Below are positions 17,396-26,792 of a stretch of DNA of 64,000 nucleotides, one piece after another (the stretch's first letter is position 1; each line of letters begins with the position of its first letter). Position numbers and translations under genes: made by a program. The stretch lies in contig NZ_CP117030.1 of assembly GCF_028551255.1 (NCBI RefSeq), forward strand, positions 186,001 to 250,000, in the 5' to 3' direction. Source of the stretch: Vibrio tubiashii (GTDB lineage Bacteria; Pseudomonadota; Gammaproteobacteria; Enterobacterales; Vibrionaceae). Below the pieces are notes generated by a model. That model saw only the letters and a list, made by a program, of their open reading frames with translations. It did no database searches and was not told where the DNA came from.

Positions 17396-19099
17396 ATGGC
17401 AAGCATTTCTCGTCAGGCATACGCCGAAATGTTTGGGCCAACAGTGGGTGATCGCGTGCGACTCGCAGACACCGAACTGTGGCTTGAAGTGGAAAAGGAT
17501 TTCACTGTTTACGGCGACGAAGTTAAATTCGGCGGCGGTAAAGTGATTCGTGATGGCATGGGGCAAAGTCAACGACCAAGCGCTGAAACGCCAGATTTGG
17601 TCATCACCAACGCAGTGGTATTGGATTATTGGGGTATCGTCAAGGCAGACGTGGCGGTTAAAAATGGGCGTATTCAAGCGATAGGCAAAGCCGGTAACCC
17701 TGATGTGCAGCCAGAAGTGACGATTGTGATTGGACCGGGGACAGAGATCTTAGCAGGGGAAGGATCAATATTAACCGCGGGCGGTATCGACTCGCACATT
17801 CACTTTATTTGTCCTCAGCAAATCGAAGAAGCATTGGCTTCAGGTGTCACCACCATGATTGGTGGCGGTACTGGCCCCAACACAGGAACCAACGCGACAA
17901 CCTGTACTCCCGGCCCGTGGAATATGCACCGTATGCTTGAATCGATAGATGAGTTCCCAATGAACTTTGGCCTGCTCGGGAAAGGTAATGCTAGTCAGCC
18001 AGAAGCGCTAAGAGAGCAGGTAGCGGCGGGTGCGGTGGGATTGAAGTTGCACGAAGATTGGGGCACGACGCCGGCATCAATTGACACCTGTTTGTCGGTT
18101 GCTGACGAGATGGATGTTCAGGTCGCGATTCATACCGATACGCTGAATGAGTCAGGGTTTGTAGAATCGACGTTAGGTGCGATTGGCGATCGTGTGATTC
18201 ATACCTATCACACCGAAGGAGCAGGTGGTGGGCACGCCCCGGATATTATTCGCGCTGCGGGTGAATCCAATGTTCTGCCATCGTCGACCAATCCAACTCG
18301 TCCTTACACGGTCAATACCGTTGATGAGCACCTCGATATGTTGATGGTGTGTCACCATTTGTCGCCTTCTATTGCTGAAGACGTGGCGTTTGCCGAGTCT
18401 CGAATTCGCCGCGAAACCATCGCCGCCGAAGACATTCTGCACGATCTCGGTGCTTTCTCGATGATTGCCTCTGACTCACAGGCAATGGGGCGTGTGGGCG
18501 AAGTGATTACTCGCACTTGGCAAACGGCGCACAAAATGAAAGTGCAGCGCGGCAGCTTGAAAGAAGACTCTTCCTACAGCGACAACTTTCGACTCAAACG
18601 CTACGTCGCTAAGTACACCATTAATCCGGCAATTACTCACGGTATGGCGCATGAAATCGGTTCAATTGAAGTGGGTAAGCTTGCTGACCTCGTGCTGTGG
18701 AAGCCCGCTTTCTTTGGCGTTAAGCCAAGCGTCATCCTAAAAGGGGGCATGATAGCCATGGCTCCGATGGGCGATCCTAATGCTTCGATACCAACCCCTC
18801 AGCCTGTCCATTATCGCAGCATGTTTGGCAGCTATGGTAAAGCATCGCAAAACACCTCCATGCTGTTTGTCTCCCAAGCGGCTGAGCAAGCAGGCATCGC
18901 GAGTGAGCTTGGTCTTGGCAGCCAAATCGGGGTTGTCAGCCATTGCCGAGATATCAGTAAAGCCGATATGAAGCTCAACGATTGGCAGCCGAACATCGAA
19001 GTGGACTCACAAACCTACCAAGTTCGCGCTGATGGGGAGCTGTTGGTGTGTGAACCTGCTGACGTGTTACCCATGGCACAAAAGTACTTCTTGTTTTAA
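17396..19099 (+). CDS. ureC: Urease alpha (catalytic) subunit
   Basis: Nickel hydrolase that cleaves urea to ammonia and carbamate. The 567 residues carry every active-site element: the HIHF pair, the carbamylated lysine in [18 protein letters not shown], the nickel-site histidine in [21 protein letters not shown] and the flap cysteine/histidine in VCHHLSPS. The final MAQKYFLF tail is the universal UreC end. Cytoplasmic; needs UreDEFG for nickel loading, all present in this operon. Confidence 0.97.
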   Translation: MASISRQAYAEMFGPTVGDRVRLADTELWLEVEKDFTVYGDEVKFGGGKVIRDGMGQSQRPSAETPDLVITNAVVLDYWGIVKADVAVKNGRIQAIGKAGNPDVQPEVTIVIGPGTEILAGEGSILTAGGIDSHIHFICPQQIEEALASGVTTMIGGGTGPNTGTNATTCTPGPWNMHRMLESIDEFPMNFGLLGKGNASQPEALREQVAAGAVGLKLHEDWGTTPASIDTCLSVADEMDVQVAIHTDTLNESGFVESTLGAIGDRVIHTYHTEGAGGGHAPDIIRAAGESNVLPSSTNPTRPYTVNTVDEHLDMLMVCHHLSPSIAEDVAFAESRIRRETIAAEDILHDLGAFSMIASDSQAMGRVGEVITRTWQTAHKMKVQRGSLKEDSSYSDNFRLKRYVAKYTINPAITHGMAHEIGSIEVGKLADLVLWKPAFFGVKPSVILKGGMIAMAPMGDPNASIPTPQPVHYRSMFGSYGKASQNTSMLFVSQAAEQAGIASELGLGSQIGVVSHCRDISKADMKLNDWQPNIEVDSQTYQVRADGELLVCEPADVLPMAQKYFLF

Positions 19100-19167
19100 C
19101 GCTGCAACGAAATAGCTAACCAGTAAACGAACGATTGAATGAGAAAACGAACTGATAAGGAGATGAG

Positions 19168-19620
19168 ATGATCGAACTTACCGAAATCAGCAAAGAAATT
19201 TGTACTAAACCTAATGCGTTTCTGAGCTTGCCAATTGATAGCCGAATTAAGAGCCGACTTAAAGTTGAGCTAGATGATGGTCGTGAAGCGGGCTTGTTTC
19301 TGCCACGCGGACACATTTTACGTGGCGGTGAACAACTTAAAAGCCAATGCGGCATGATCGTCGAAATCAAAGCCGCGCCGGAAAAGGTCTCTACGATTTA
19401 TTGCAGCGATCTGCATCTACTAACGCGCGTGGCGTACCACCTTGGTAACCGGCATGTACCGCTGCAAGTTGAATTTGGCTGGGTTCGTTACCAGCACGAT
19501 CATGTGCTCGACGAAATGGTTGAAGGCTTAGGTGCGAAAGTGACCACAGAAGACGCGTCATTCGAGCCAGAAAGTGGCGCTTATGGCGGCCGCTCTGGTG
19601 GGCACCATCACCACCACTAA
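19168..19620 (+). CDS. ureE: Urease nickel chaperone UreE
   Basis: Binds Ni(II) and hands it to UreG. The 150-residue protein has the N-terminal peptide-binding domain (DDGREAGLFLPRGHILRGGE) and the nickel-binding domain with YHLGNRHVPLQV, whose histidine is the conserved interface ligand. The C terminus is a run of five histidines, a natural metal-storage tail seen in many UreE proteins. AAGGAGATGAG precedes the ATG. Confidence 0.95.
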   Translation: MIELTEISKEICTKPNAFLSLPIDSRIKSRLKVELDDGREAGLFLPRGHILRGGEQLKSQCGMIVEIKAAPEKVSTIYCSDLHLLTRVAYHLGNRHVPLQVEFGWVRYQHDHVLDEMVEGLGAKVTTEDASFEPESGAYGGRSGGHHHHH

Positions 19621-19659
19621 TCACACACAAATTAAAGCAATAACAACAAGGAAGTTATT

Positions 19660-20223
19660 ATGAAAAAAACACAACAATTTGCTGCATTCACCTCTCTGGC
19701 TCTTCTCTCATCTTCGGTGATGGCGCATCCCGGTCACGAAACTGGGTCATTCTCCGCAGGCTTAACTCACCCGGTAACTGGTTTCGATCACCTGGTTATG
19801 TTGGTCGCGTTTGGTATTTTAGTCGCATGCGTACAGACGTCAGCTGTGCGTAAAGTAGGATTAGTACTCAGCGCGCTTGCCTCATTGTTGGTTGGCCTCG
19901 CTGCTGGGCAGGTGTTTGGCGGCTTTAATGGCGTCGAGCTTGCGATAGGGGCTTCGCTGTTTGTCGTGAGCGGCGCAATCTGGCAAGCCTTCCACGCTTC
20001 AAAAGATATGCTGCGTTTGGCGCTGACTTTATGTGTTGGCTTAGTGTTTTTCCACGGTTATGCGCACGGTGTTGAAGCGCAAGGCGCAATCTCTTCGTTT
20101 GCCGCGGGCATGACCGTCAGCGCAGCGGCGCTTATGGTTCTTGGCTTGCAGTTTGGTCGCGCACTTTCAAGCCCTTGGCTTTCTGTTGGTGTTGCCTCAG
20201 TTAGCGCCCTCGTTATCCTGTAA
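19660..20223 (+). CDS. ureJ: HupE/UreJ-family nickel-related membrane protein
   Basis: Inner-membrane protein of 187 residues thought to help nickel entry. A signal peptide ends at VMAHPGHE; the mature N terminus carries the family motif HPVTGFDHLVMLVAFG with its HP..DH metal-binding pattern. About six hydrophobic helices follow, with HGYAHGVEA in the middle. Position between ureE and ureF supports a urease-linked role rather than a hydrogenase one, as no hydrogenase genes are nearby. Confidence 0.9.
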   Translation: MKKTQQFAAFTSLALLSSSVMAHPGHETGSFSAGLTHPVTGFDHLVMLVAFGILVACVQTSAVRKVGLVLSALASLLVGLAAGQVFGGFNGVELAIGASLFVVSGAIWQAFHASKDMLRLALTLCVGLVFFHGYAHGVEAQGAISSFAAGMTVSAAALMVLGLQFGRALSSPWLSVGVASVSALVIL

Positions 20224-20233
20224 ACCTTAGCCT

Positions 20234-20923
20234 ATGTCTTATCAAAAAAGGCCAAGCGATCTGGCGTTGTATCGCCTGTTTCAGTTGATAAGCCCCTCTC
20301 TACCCATCGGTGGTTTTACTTATTCGCAAGGTTTGGAGTGGGCGGTTGAAGCGCAGTGGGTATCGGATCGTGCTTCAATGCAAGATTGGTTAGATAACAT
20401 GCTGATGAACAGTGTCGCGACACTAGAATTGCCAATCCTTGAGCGCTACGCCCAAGCGCTGAAAAGTAATAACAAGCAACAGTTAATTGCGCTGAGTGAA
20501 TTGCTCTACAGCAGCCGAGAAACCAAGGAACTCAGGGCCGAAGAGAAGCAGCGTGGACAAGCGCTGTATACGTTACTCAAGCAGCTCGATATCTATCATG
20601 ACAGTTTTGATTATGCCGATAGCGAGCCAAATCAGCTGCTCGGGCTGTGCGTAGCCGCGCAGCACTGGGACATAGAGATTGAGCACCTCAAACAAGGCTA
20701 CTTATGGAGCTGGGCTGAAAACCTGATTATGGCAGGGGTCAAGCTTGTGCCTTTAGGTCAAACAGACGGGCAACGTGCTCTGATTCAACTCAGTGAGCGG
20801 TTTCCTCAAGCATTAGATAGAGCCAGAACGATTGAAGATTGGATGATCGGCAGCTTTACTCCATCAATCTCAATTGCTAGCAGTTTGCATGAAACTCAGT
20901 ACACACGGCTGTTTCGCTCTTAG
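20234..20923 (+). CDS. ureF: Urease accessory protein UreF
   Basis: Binds UreD and gates UreG GTPase during urease maturation. The 229 residues are all-helical with the family segments LFQLISPSLPIGGFTYSQGL near residue 15, ELLYSSRETKELRAEE, and the C-terminal TPSISIASSLHETQYTRLFRS that docks on UreD/UreG. No clear ribosome site, so translation is probably coupled to ureJ, which ends ten bases earlier. Confidence 0.94.
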   Translation: MSYQKRPSDLALYRLFQLISPSLPIGGFTYSQGLEWAVEAQWVSDRASMQDWLDNMLMNSVATLELPILERYAQALKSNNKQQLIALSELLYSSRETKELRAEEKQRGQALYTLLKQLDIYHDSFDYADSEPNQLLGLCVAAQHWDIEIEHLKQGYLWSWAENLIMAGVKLVPLGQTDGQRALIQLSERFPQALDRARTIEDWMIGSFTPSISIASSLHETQYTRLFRS

Positions 20924-20958
20924 CGAAGTAGCAAGCAAAGATTTAGAAGGACTTAATA

Positions 20959-21582
20959 ATGGAAAGCTACAAACAACCTTTACGCGTCGGTATTGGCGGC
21001 CCCGTAGGATCGGGTAAAACAGCATTGCTTGAAGTGTTGTGTAAAGCGATCAGAGACAAACTCAATATCGCGGTTGTGACCAATGACATTTACACCCAAG
21101 AAGATGCCAAAATCCTCACCCGTGCTGAAGCATTAGAGCCGGATCGTATTATCGGTGTTGAAACTGGAGGTTGCCCACATACCGCCATTCGTGAAGATGC
21201 CTCGATGAACTTAGCGGCGGTTGAAGAGTTGGCAAAACGTCATAAAAATCTTGATGTAGTGTTTGTAGAAAGCGGCGGAGATAACCTCAGTGCTACCTTT
21301 AGCCCAGAGTTGGCGGATTTGACCATCTACGTGATTGATGTGGCGGAAGGGGAAAAGATTCCGCGTAAAGGTGGCCCGGGGATTACTCGCTCAGATTTGT
21401 TGATCATCAATAAGATCGATTTGGCACCATACGTTGGGGCGTCGTTAGAAGTGATGGAGCAAGATACTCAACGGATGCGTCCGAACAAACCTTTTGTGTT
21501 CACCAACCTTAAGGAAAGCAAAGGGCTAGATACCATCATCGATTTTATCGTCACTCAAGGTATGTTAACCCTGAAAGGCTAA
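20959..21582 (+). CDS. ureG: Urease accessory GTPase UreG
   Basis: SIMIBI-class GTPase that delivers nickel to apo-urease. P-loop [13 protein letters not shown] at the N terminus, the metal-binding CPH motif in [28 protein letters not shown] and the guanine motif [10 protein letters not shown]. 207 residues, normal length. AGAAGGAC precedes the ATG. It is the last gene of the operon; a strong terminator follows 17 bases on. Confidence 0.96.
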   Translation: MESYKQPLRVGIGGPVGSGKTALLEVLCKAIRDKLNIAVVTNDIYTQEDAKILTRAEALEPDRIIGVETGGCPHTAIREDASMNLAAVEELAKRHKNLDVVFVESGGDNLSATFSPELADLTIYVIDVAEGEKIPRKGGPGITRSDLLIINKIDLAPYVGASLEVMEQDTQRMRPNKPFVFTNLKESKGLDTIIDFIVTQGMLTLKG

Positions 21583-21598
21583 ACTCCTCGCTTGGGGC

Positions 21599-21625
21599 AA
21601 AGGCACCGTGTTTGGTGCCTTTTTT
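21599..21625 (+). terminator. Intrinsic terminator of the urt-ure operon
   Basis: AAAGGCACC (21599-21607) pairs with GGTGCCTTT (21614-21622) across a six-base loop, with T continuing to 21625. It closes the operon that starts at urtA; I saw no equal structure inside it. Confidence 0.88.
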
Positions 21626-21727
21626 GATCTTGGCGTAATCCAACCTATTGGTTTTACCAGTTATTTTCGGTTTGTAGTTATTATTTTATAAATATATGGT
21701 TAACAAATATTAACTGGAGAGAAAATT

Positions 21728-22201
21728 ATGCCTATTAATGGAATATGTCACGACTTTGCTTTTACTCGCTGTTTCCCTGTCGAGAGCAAAGACAGAACAC
21801 CTAGCGCGAAAGAGAGTGTCGACCTTTGGCGCATCTTGCGCACTAAGATGGAGCTTATTCATCCAGACAATATCGAAACTCTAAAACCTGGCGTCTTAAC
21901 GGTAACGAATGCAACAGGGCATCCGACATACACTCCGCACTCTTATTATGTTGGGGAAGGCAACGTTTTATACAGCACCAATGACCCATTTTTTGACAAA
22001 GTAGAGAAGAGTAAAGTGGATGTGAGCACTCAACATGGAGTGGGGGCGATCACCTATTCTCTTGCAACGCTTAAGGCAGCGCTGAATAACGTTACAGATG
22101 GTCCAAACGGTGCGAGCGCGAGAATTGGTACCGATAATCGAGATTTGCAGTTCTATTGGTGTTCTCCCGCCGTTGCTCGTTTAGGCTGGTGGTCTAAATA
22201 A
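21728..22201 (+). CDS. Unrecognised 157-residue protein
   Basis: I do not recognise a family. The protein is predicted soluble, has no signal peptide and no long hydrophobic stretch, and begins MPINGICHDFAFTRCFPVES. It has three cysteines (residues 7, 15 and one in YWCSPAVAR) and several Thr/Asn/Gly-rich segments, ending RLGWWSK. CTGGAGAGAAAATT stands before the ATG, and upstream sequence is AT-rich, so it is probably a real monocistronic gene. It sits between the urease terminator and the xanthine permease with a hairpin on its 3' side. Codon use looks like the neighbours. Confidence 0.7.
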   Translation: MPINGICHDFAFTRCFPVESKDRTPSAKESVDLWRILRTKMELIHPDNIETLKPGVLTVTNATGHPTYTPHSYYVGEGNVLYSTNDPFFDKVEKSKVDVSTQHGVGAITYSLATLKAALNNVTDGPNGASARIGTDNRDLQFYWCSPAVARLGWWSK

Positions 22202-22208
22202 TTGGAAG

Positions 22209-22244
22209 CGCCCTCAACCACGAGTAATAACGGTGTTGAGGGCG
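22209..22244. terminator. Hairpin between convergent genes
   Basis: CGCCCTCAAC (22209-22218) pairs perfectly with GTTGAGGGCG (22235-22244) across 16 bases. It lies between two convergent stops but has no real T-run on either side, so termination efficiency is uncertain. Confidence 0.45.
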
Positions 22245-22251
22245 GTTTGGA

Positions 22252-23625
22252 CTAACTATCTGCCAGAATCACTTCTTGACCCTTTTCATTCTTTTGACGA
22301 TCAAATAAAGCGAGTACCGCTGTCATGGTAAGTGCCGTGAGACCAGCCAGTGTCACCGGCGAGCCAAAGATACTTTGAACCAGTTTTGGCGTATTGCTCA
22401 GCAGATCTGGTACCAGCATAACCCCTAATCCGAAGCCAAAGGATAAAGCGATAGTCATGATCTTTTGACGATTTAGTGTTTCGCTGGCGATGATCTTAAT
22501 ACCTGCCGCTGCGACGGTACCAAACATCACCAATGTCGCTCCACCTAGTACGGGCTTTGGAATGGTCATTAGCAGTGTGCCTAGCATCGGGAATAAGCCT
22601 AGTAAGAACAACACTCCTGCAATAAAGTAACCAACATATCGGCTCGCAATACCTGTTAAATGAATAACCCCGTTGTTTTGGCTAAATGTCGTATTTGGAA
22701 ATGTATTGAATGTGGCTGCAATCAATGAGTTAACACCATCTCCCAGAACACCCGCTTTTAAGCGTTTTAAATATTTCGGACCAGTCACCTCTTGTTTAGA
22801 AAACATGCAGTTTGCAGTGATATCACCGGTGGATTCAATCGCTGTGATTAGATAGATAAACGCAATAGGAATAAACACTTCCCAATCGAAGCTAAAGCCG
22901 TATTTGAAAGGGACAGGAACACTCAGAAAAGCTTGGCTTGAAAAGTCGATAGAGCCGACTTTACCTAGTAGTGCTGCGGCGATCCAACCTACGATAAGGC
23001 CAACAAGAATCGAAGAGAGTCGAACCCAGGTATGTTGGCTCAGGTTCATGATGACAATGGTAGTAAGCACTAAACCACCTAGCATCAAGTTCTCAAGGCT
23101 GGCAAAATCCGGTGCATTGAAGCCGCCTGCTAAATCAGTCACACCGACTTTGATCAAGTAGATCCCAATAGTAGTGATAACAATACCTGTGACAATTGGA
23201 GTGATCACCGCTTTAAGTTTATCGATAAGCTGTGAGAGAAAGATTTCGATAAATGCCCCGATGAAACACACTCCAAATATCACCGCTAGAATTTCTTCTG
23301 CGCTTCCGCCACGTCCTTTGACCAAAAAGCCGCCAGCTAGAATCGACCCTAGAAATGCGAAACTTGTTCCTTGAACACAGATAAGTCCGGCACCAATTGG
23401 GCCAATACGCCTTGCTTGAATGAAAGTGCCGACTCCAGACACCATCAACGCCATACTTATGAGGTAAGGCACATGTTCACCTAAGCCTAGCGCGGAGCCA
23501 ATAATTAGCGTCGGAGTTATGATGCCGACAAAGCTTGCCAGTACGTGCTGAATCGCTGCCCACGCCGCTGCTTTTGGCGCGGGCCTATCATCAAGTGCGT
23601 ATATTAAGTCGGAAGTCTTTTCCAT
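22252..23625 (-). CDS. NCS2-family xanthine (purine) permease, XanP/XanQ-like
   Basis: Inner-membrane proton symporter, 457 residues with about fourteen hydrophobic helices. Family landmarks: AAIQHVLASFVGIITPTLIIG in helix 1 region, RIGPIGAGLICVQGTSFAFLG, the helix 8 segment IAFIYLITAIESTGDITANC, and LGDGVNSLIAATFNTFPNTTF with the substrate loop SQNNGVIHLTG. Closest by pattern to E. coli XanP/XanQ. AAAGGAGAAC precedes the ATG, and TTGTATACAA lies 24-33 bases upstream, placing it in the same regulon as puuE. Xanthine as substrate is inferred; urate is possible. Confidence 0.9.
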   Translation of the reverse strand: MEKTSDLIYALDDRPAPKAAAWAAIQHVLASFVGIITPTLIIGSALGLGEHVPYLISMALMVSGVGTFIQARRIGPIGAGLICVQGTSFAFLGSILAGGFLVKGRGGSAEEILAVIFGVCFIGAFIEIFLSQLIDKLKAVITPIVTGIVITTIGIYLIKVGVTDLAGGFNAPDFASLENLMLGGLVLTTIVIMNLSQHTWVRLSSILVGLIVGWIAAALLGKVGSIDFSSQAFLSVPVPFKYGFSFDWEVFIPIAFIYLITAIESTGDITANCMFSKQEVTGPKYLKRLKAGVLGDGVNSLIAATFNTFPNTTFSQNNGVIHLTGIASRYVGYFIAGVLFLLGLFPMLGTLLMTIPKPVLGGATLVMFGTVAAAGIKIIASETLNRQKIMTIALSFGFGLGVMLVPDLLSNTPKLVQSIFGSPVTLAGLTALTMTAVLALFDRQKNEKGQEVILADS

Positions 23626-23974
23626 TGTGTTCTCCTTTGTATTTTAACTTGTATACAATGACTGCGTAGATATTGAGCAATCTATATGCCAAGAGATTTA
23701 TTTCTTTAGAAACAAGGTGGTATGGATGTTTTTGAGTGTTTGTTAAGGTTCTCGCGCACTGATAAGGAACAACCTGCATCATTATTGGTGCAGTGCAGAT
23801 AGTGAGAGCAAGGTGATTTGTGAGAAGAGTGTTGCTAGGAACAAGGAATTAATTCGTCATCGATTCAATGACATACATTAGTTGATTTCCATCCCTCTAC
23901 AGATTTTTGTCTATACTGACTTGATAGACCTAGATTATAGCGTGATTACTCAATAACTGATTTCCGAGGCAACT
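23626..23974. other. Divergent spacer between the purine permease and the Mo-fold protein gene
   Basis: 349 bases without an ORF. It contains TTGTATACAA at 23649-23658 close to the permease. The right half should carry the promoter for the two-gene sensor unit; I cannot assign -35/-10 boxes with confidence. Confidence 0.6.
23649..23658. promoter_or_regulatory. TTGTATACAA operator of the xanthine permease
   Basis: Perfect 10-bp palindrome identical to the core of the uraH and puuE sites, 24-33 bases before the permease start codon. This position would overlap the promoter or the first transcribed bases and fits repression. Confidence 0.65.
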
Positions 23975-24475
23975 ATGCGAACAACTCTAATTATGAGTGT
24001 GATTAGCACTTTATTGTTTATTAGCCAACATGTATTGGCGATATCGCCGGCAACGGAAGAGCCAATCCTTTGGGTATCGGGCAATATAAGCGAAACGAAC
24101 TCTCTAGATGGGGTAGAGCTTGATGAAGCGATGATTTTTGGCTTAGAGCAAGGGACTATTCATACCAACAACCATGTTGTAGAAGAGGTCGTAGAGTATC
24201 GCGGTCCAACGCTTATAAGCTTGCTAGACTATGTGGGAGCAAGAGGGGACACCATTAAGGTTATTGCATGGGACGAGTATTTAGTCACCATACCCGTGGC
24301 AGATATCAAAAAGTATGGGGTCATACTTGCTACTCATGAGTCAGGTAATCGAATGACTCTTGATGACAAAGGCCCTTTCTTTGTCGTGTTTCCATTTACT
24401 GATCACGCAGAGTTAAGAAACGACGCCTATTACAGCCTATCAGTTTGGCAAGTCAGGGAAATTGTCGTTGAGTAA
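23975..24475 (+). CDS. Periplasmic sulfite-oxidase-fold (molybdopterin-domain-like) protein, no cysteine
   Basis: A 166-residue secreted protein with a signal peptide ending near HVLAISP. The mature part resembles the small Oxidored_molyb domain: LWVSGNI, a TIHTNNHVVEEVVEYRGPTL core, VADIKKYGVILA, DKGPFFVVFPF and the closing YYSLSVWQVREIVV. It contains no cysteine at all, so the molybdenum-ligating cysteine of sulfite oxidases is missing and catalysis is unlikely. The gene overlaps a hybrid histidine kinase by eight bases, suggesting it is a periplasmic sensing partner. The family is recognised by pattern; function is inference. Confidence 0.72.
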   Translation: MRTTLIMSVISTLLFISQHVLAISPATEEPILWVSGNISETNSLDGVELDEAMIFGLEQGTIHTNNHVVEEVVEYRGPTLISLLDYVGARGDTIKVIAWDEYLVTIPVADIKKYGVILATHESGNRMTLDDKGPFFVVFPFTDHAELRNDAYYSLSVWQVREIVVE

Positions 24476-26591
24476 CACTTCTAAGCAGGCTCGTTGGAAG
24501 CTAAGACATACATTTTTAGCCATCATTGGGGGGCTCAGCGTTTCTCTCGTATTGATGATAGGCTACTTCTTTTACTCACTGTCTGAAATTAGAAATGTGA
24601 CTCCTCAACCCTATGTCACCATAGTTAACAATAACCTTTCTGCAAAAGTGAAGCTGCTGTCAGTAAAAAATGAAATTTTGACCTTTCGAAACAAGCCGTC
24701 AGAAAAGGCGTTAGCTGCCCTCAAGATGAAGGCTCGAATCTATAAAGCGAGTATATTGCAAGACTTTGCCGCCGAGCGAACGATTAGGATTCATACCCAA
24801 TATGGTGATGTCGATCAGCTAGCCAAAATAACCAGTCGAATCGAGAACGTGCTGATTCGTTTACAAAGTATGGCCTCAGTGAACGATAACCAAGCTGAAT
24901 TAGCCCAGAAAGAGCTACAGAGTGTCTATGCCGATGTGAATGCGTATTTATCTAGGTTTGTCTCCAATGTACAGAAGAATCAAATGCAGTTCGTTCAGTA
25001 CAAAGAAGACTTTTACAATCGGCAGTATGTTTACCTAGCTATGATATTACTTGGTTCGATTATGATGATCGGAGTAGTCTCATGGATGTATCTAAACCAG
25101 AGTAAACTCAGTCGCGATCTTCAAGAAAGAACTGAAAAACTAGAAGAGGCGAAAAAGCTCGCTGAGCAGCATGCAACCGCTAAAGCTCGCTTTTTGGCCA
25201 ATATGTCGCATGAAATGCGAACGCCTTTAAACGCTATTATCGGGCTTAGTCACAAAGAGTACTACGAGTCTACCGATGAGCAGACGCGCAACTTTTTGTC
25301 GATGATTAATAGCTCAGGCCAACACCTACTAAAGCTGATTAATAGTGTGCTTGATATCAGTAAGATAGAGCAAGGAAAGATGAAGCTGCAAACAGAACCA
25401 TTCTATTGCAGTGAGTTAATTGAGCTGTCTAAAACCATCTTCGTTGATATGAGCAAAAGCGATGTTGAGATCTTTTTTTCGACACAGTTGGATAAGGATT
25501 ACAAACTCATCGCAGATAAAACTAAGTTGCTGCAGTTGATCAATAACTTAAGCTACAACGCTCTTAAGTTCACTGAACGGGGCTATGTTGATGTGTGCCT
25601 TTCATTGGAGCGCTTAGAACAAGCGAGCTTATTAAGAATAAAGGTGTCTGACACCGGTATCGGCATGTCACAAGAGCAACTCGATAAAGTATTTGAAGAG
25701 TTTACGCAGGCCGATGATTCCATCACAAGAAAATATGGTGGTACTGGCTTGGGGCTGTCTATTTGTCAGTCATTGGTCAATCTAATGGATGGGTCTATAG
25801 AGGTCGAGAGCGAGTTAAATAAAGGCACAGAGTTTAGCGTTGCAATACCAGTTAAGGTTGAGGGAGAGAAAGCCATTGGCTGTGTTGCGAATCTTGAAAG
25901 CCGGTTAAGGGTGGTTAGTGCTGACCTCCATGCCAAAGAGCTAATCAGTAATGAACTAAAACGCTTTGGCTTGTTTGATGAATCTGGTGATATCACTGTC
26001 TACTACCAAAGTGGCGACAGCAGCATAGAGAACAATTTACCTGTGGTACGCGACAATGAGGAAATGATCGTTGTGATTGCGGATTTACCTAATTCAATTA
26101 CCGTCTCAGATAAGCAATTAAAGCTGACTAAGCCTTATGATATTTTCAGCTTGCTCAGTGTGTTAGGTAGTCAGAAGCAGAGTATAGTACAACCAGAGGT
26201 TTCGCTGACTAACAGTTCGGGCTTATCTGCTTTGATCGTGGAAGATATGCGAGTCAATCAGATCGTCGCGCAGAAAATGTTGTCGACATTGCAAGTTGAA
26301 ACTACCACTGCAAACAATGGACAAGAGTGCTTAGATATTATTAAGCAACGCCATTTCGATATCATCTTCATGGATATTCAAATGCCGATTATGGATGGGA
26401 TAGAAGCGCTGAAAAGAATTCGACAAGATGATTTGGCGCCAGACACCGCAATTGTTGCGCTAACCGCAAACACCTTCGATAAAGACGTATTGCACTATTT
26501 AGAGCTAGGTTTTAATGATGTTGTACCTAAGCCTGTTCGTATTGACTTAGTGCAGCGTATTGTAGACAAATACGCCCCTGCAACCATTTAG
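24468..26591 (+). CDS. Hybrid sensor histidine kinase with receiver domain
   Basis: Membrane sensor kinase. Helices at about 15-38 and 188-210 enclose a roughly 150-residue helical periplasmic region. Cytoplasmic parts: HisKA with LANMSHEMRTPLNAIIG (His248 phosphorylated), HATPase with NNLSYNALKFTERG and DTGIGMSQEQL, a GGTGLGLSI box, a poorly conserved spacer, then a receiver (LIVEDMRVNQIVAQKML, Asp636 in FMDIQMPIMDG, final VPKPV). No Hpt domain or separate response regulator is nearby, so output must go elsewhere. The start is TTG: TTG at 24468 has AGGGA eight bases ahead and overlaps the stop of the partner gene; TTG at 24462 is too close to it. Confidence 0.9.
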   Translation: MSNTSKQARWKLRHTFLAIIGGLSVSLVLMIGYFFYSLSEIRNVTPQPYVTIVNNNLSAKVKLLSVKNEILTFRNKPSEKALAALKMKARIYKASILQDFAAERTIRIHTQYGDVDQLAKITSRIENVLIRLQSMASVNDNQAELAQKELQSVYADVNAYLSRFVSNVQKNQMQFVQYKEDFYNRQYVYLAMILLGSIMMIGVVSWMYLNQSKLSRDLQERTEKLEEAKKLAEQHATAKARFLANMSHEMRTPLNAIIGLSHKEYYESTDEQTRNFLSMINSSGQHLLKLINSVLDISKIEQGKMKLQTEPFYCSELIELSKTIFVDMSKSDVEIFFSTQLDKDYKLIADKTKLLQLINNLSYNALKFTERGYVDVCLSLERLEQASLLRIKVSDTGIGMSQEQLDKVFEEFTQADDSITRKYGGTGLGLSICQSLVNLMDGSIEVESELNKGTEFSVAIPVKVEGEKAIGCVANLESRLRVVSADLHAKELISNELKRFGLFDESGDITVYYQSGDSSIENNLPVVRDNEEMIVVIADLPNSITVSDKQLKLTKPYDIFSLLSVLGSQKQSIVQPEVSLTNSSGLSALIVEDMRVNQIVAQKMLSTLQVETTTANNGQECLDIIKQRHFDIIFMDIQMPIMDGIEALKRIRQDDLAPDTAIVALTANTFDKDVLHYLELGFNDVVPKPVRIDLVQRIVDKYAPATI

Positions 26592-26792
26592 GTTTGACTT
26601 ATCTGACTGTCCATTGGTCACAATCATGTTTGTTAGGGGTATTGATGCCAGTCTCTCGGTATTTCTCCTTTTCTGTAACGGCAGCCATACACCCTAAAAA
26701 ATGTGATTTAAATCTAATTAAACCCTTAGTTTGATAATTGATTAATCAGTTACTACTTTTTTATTAACTGTCGAAAAATTTGGGAGGCAGTT

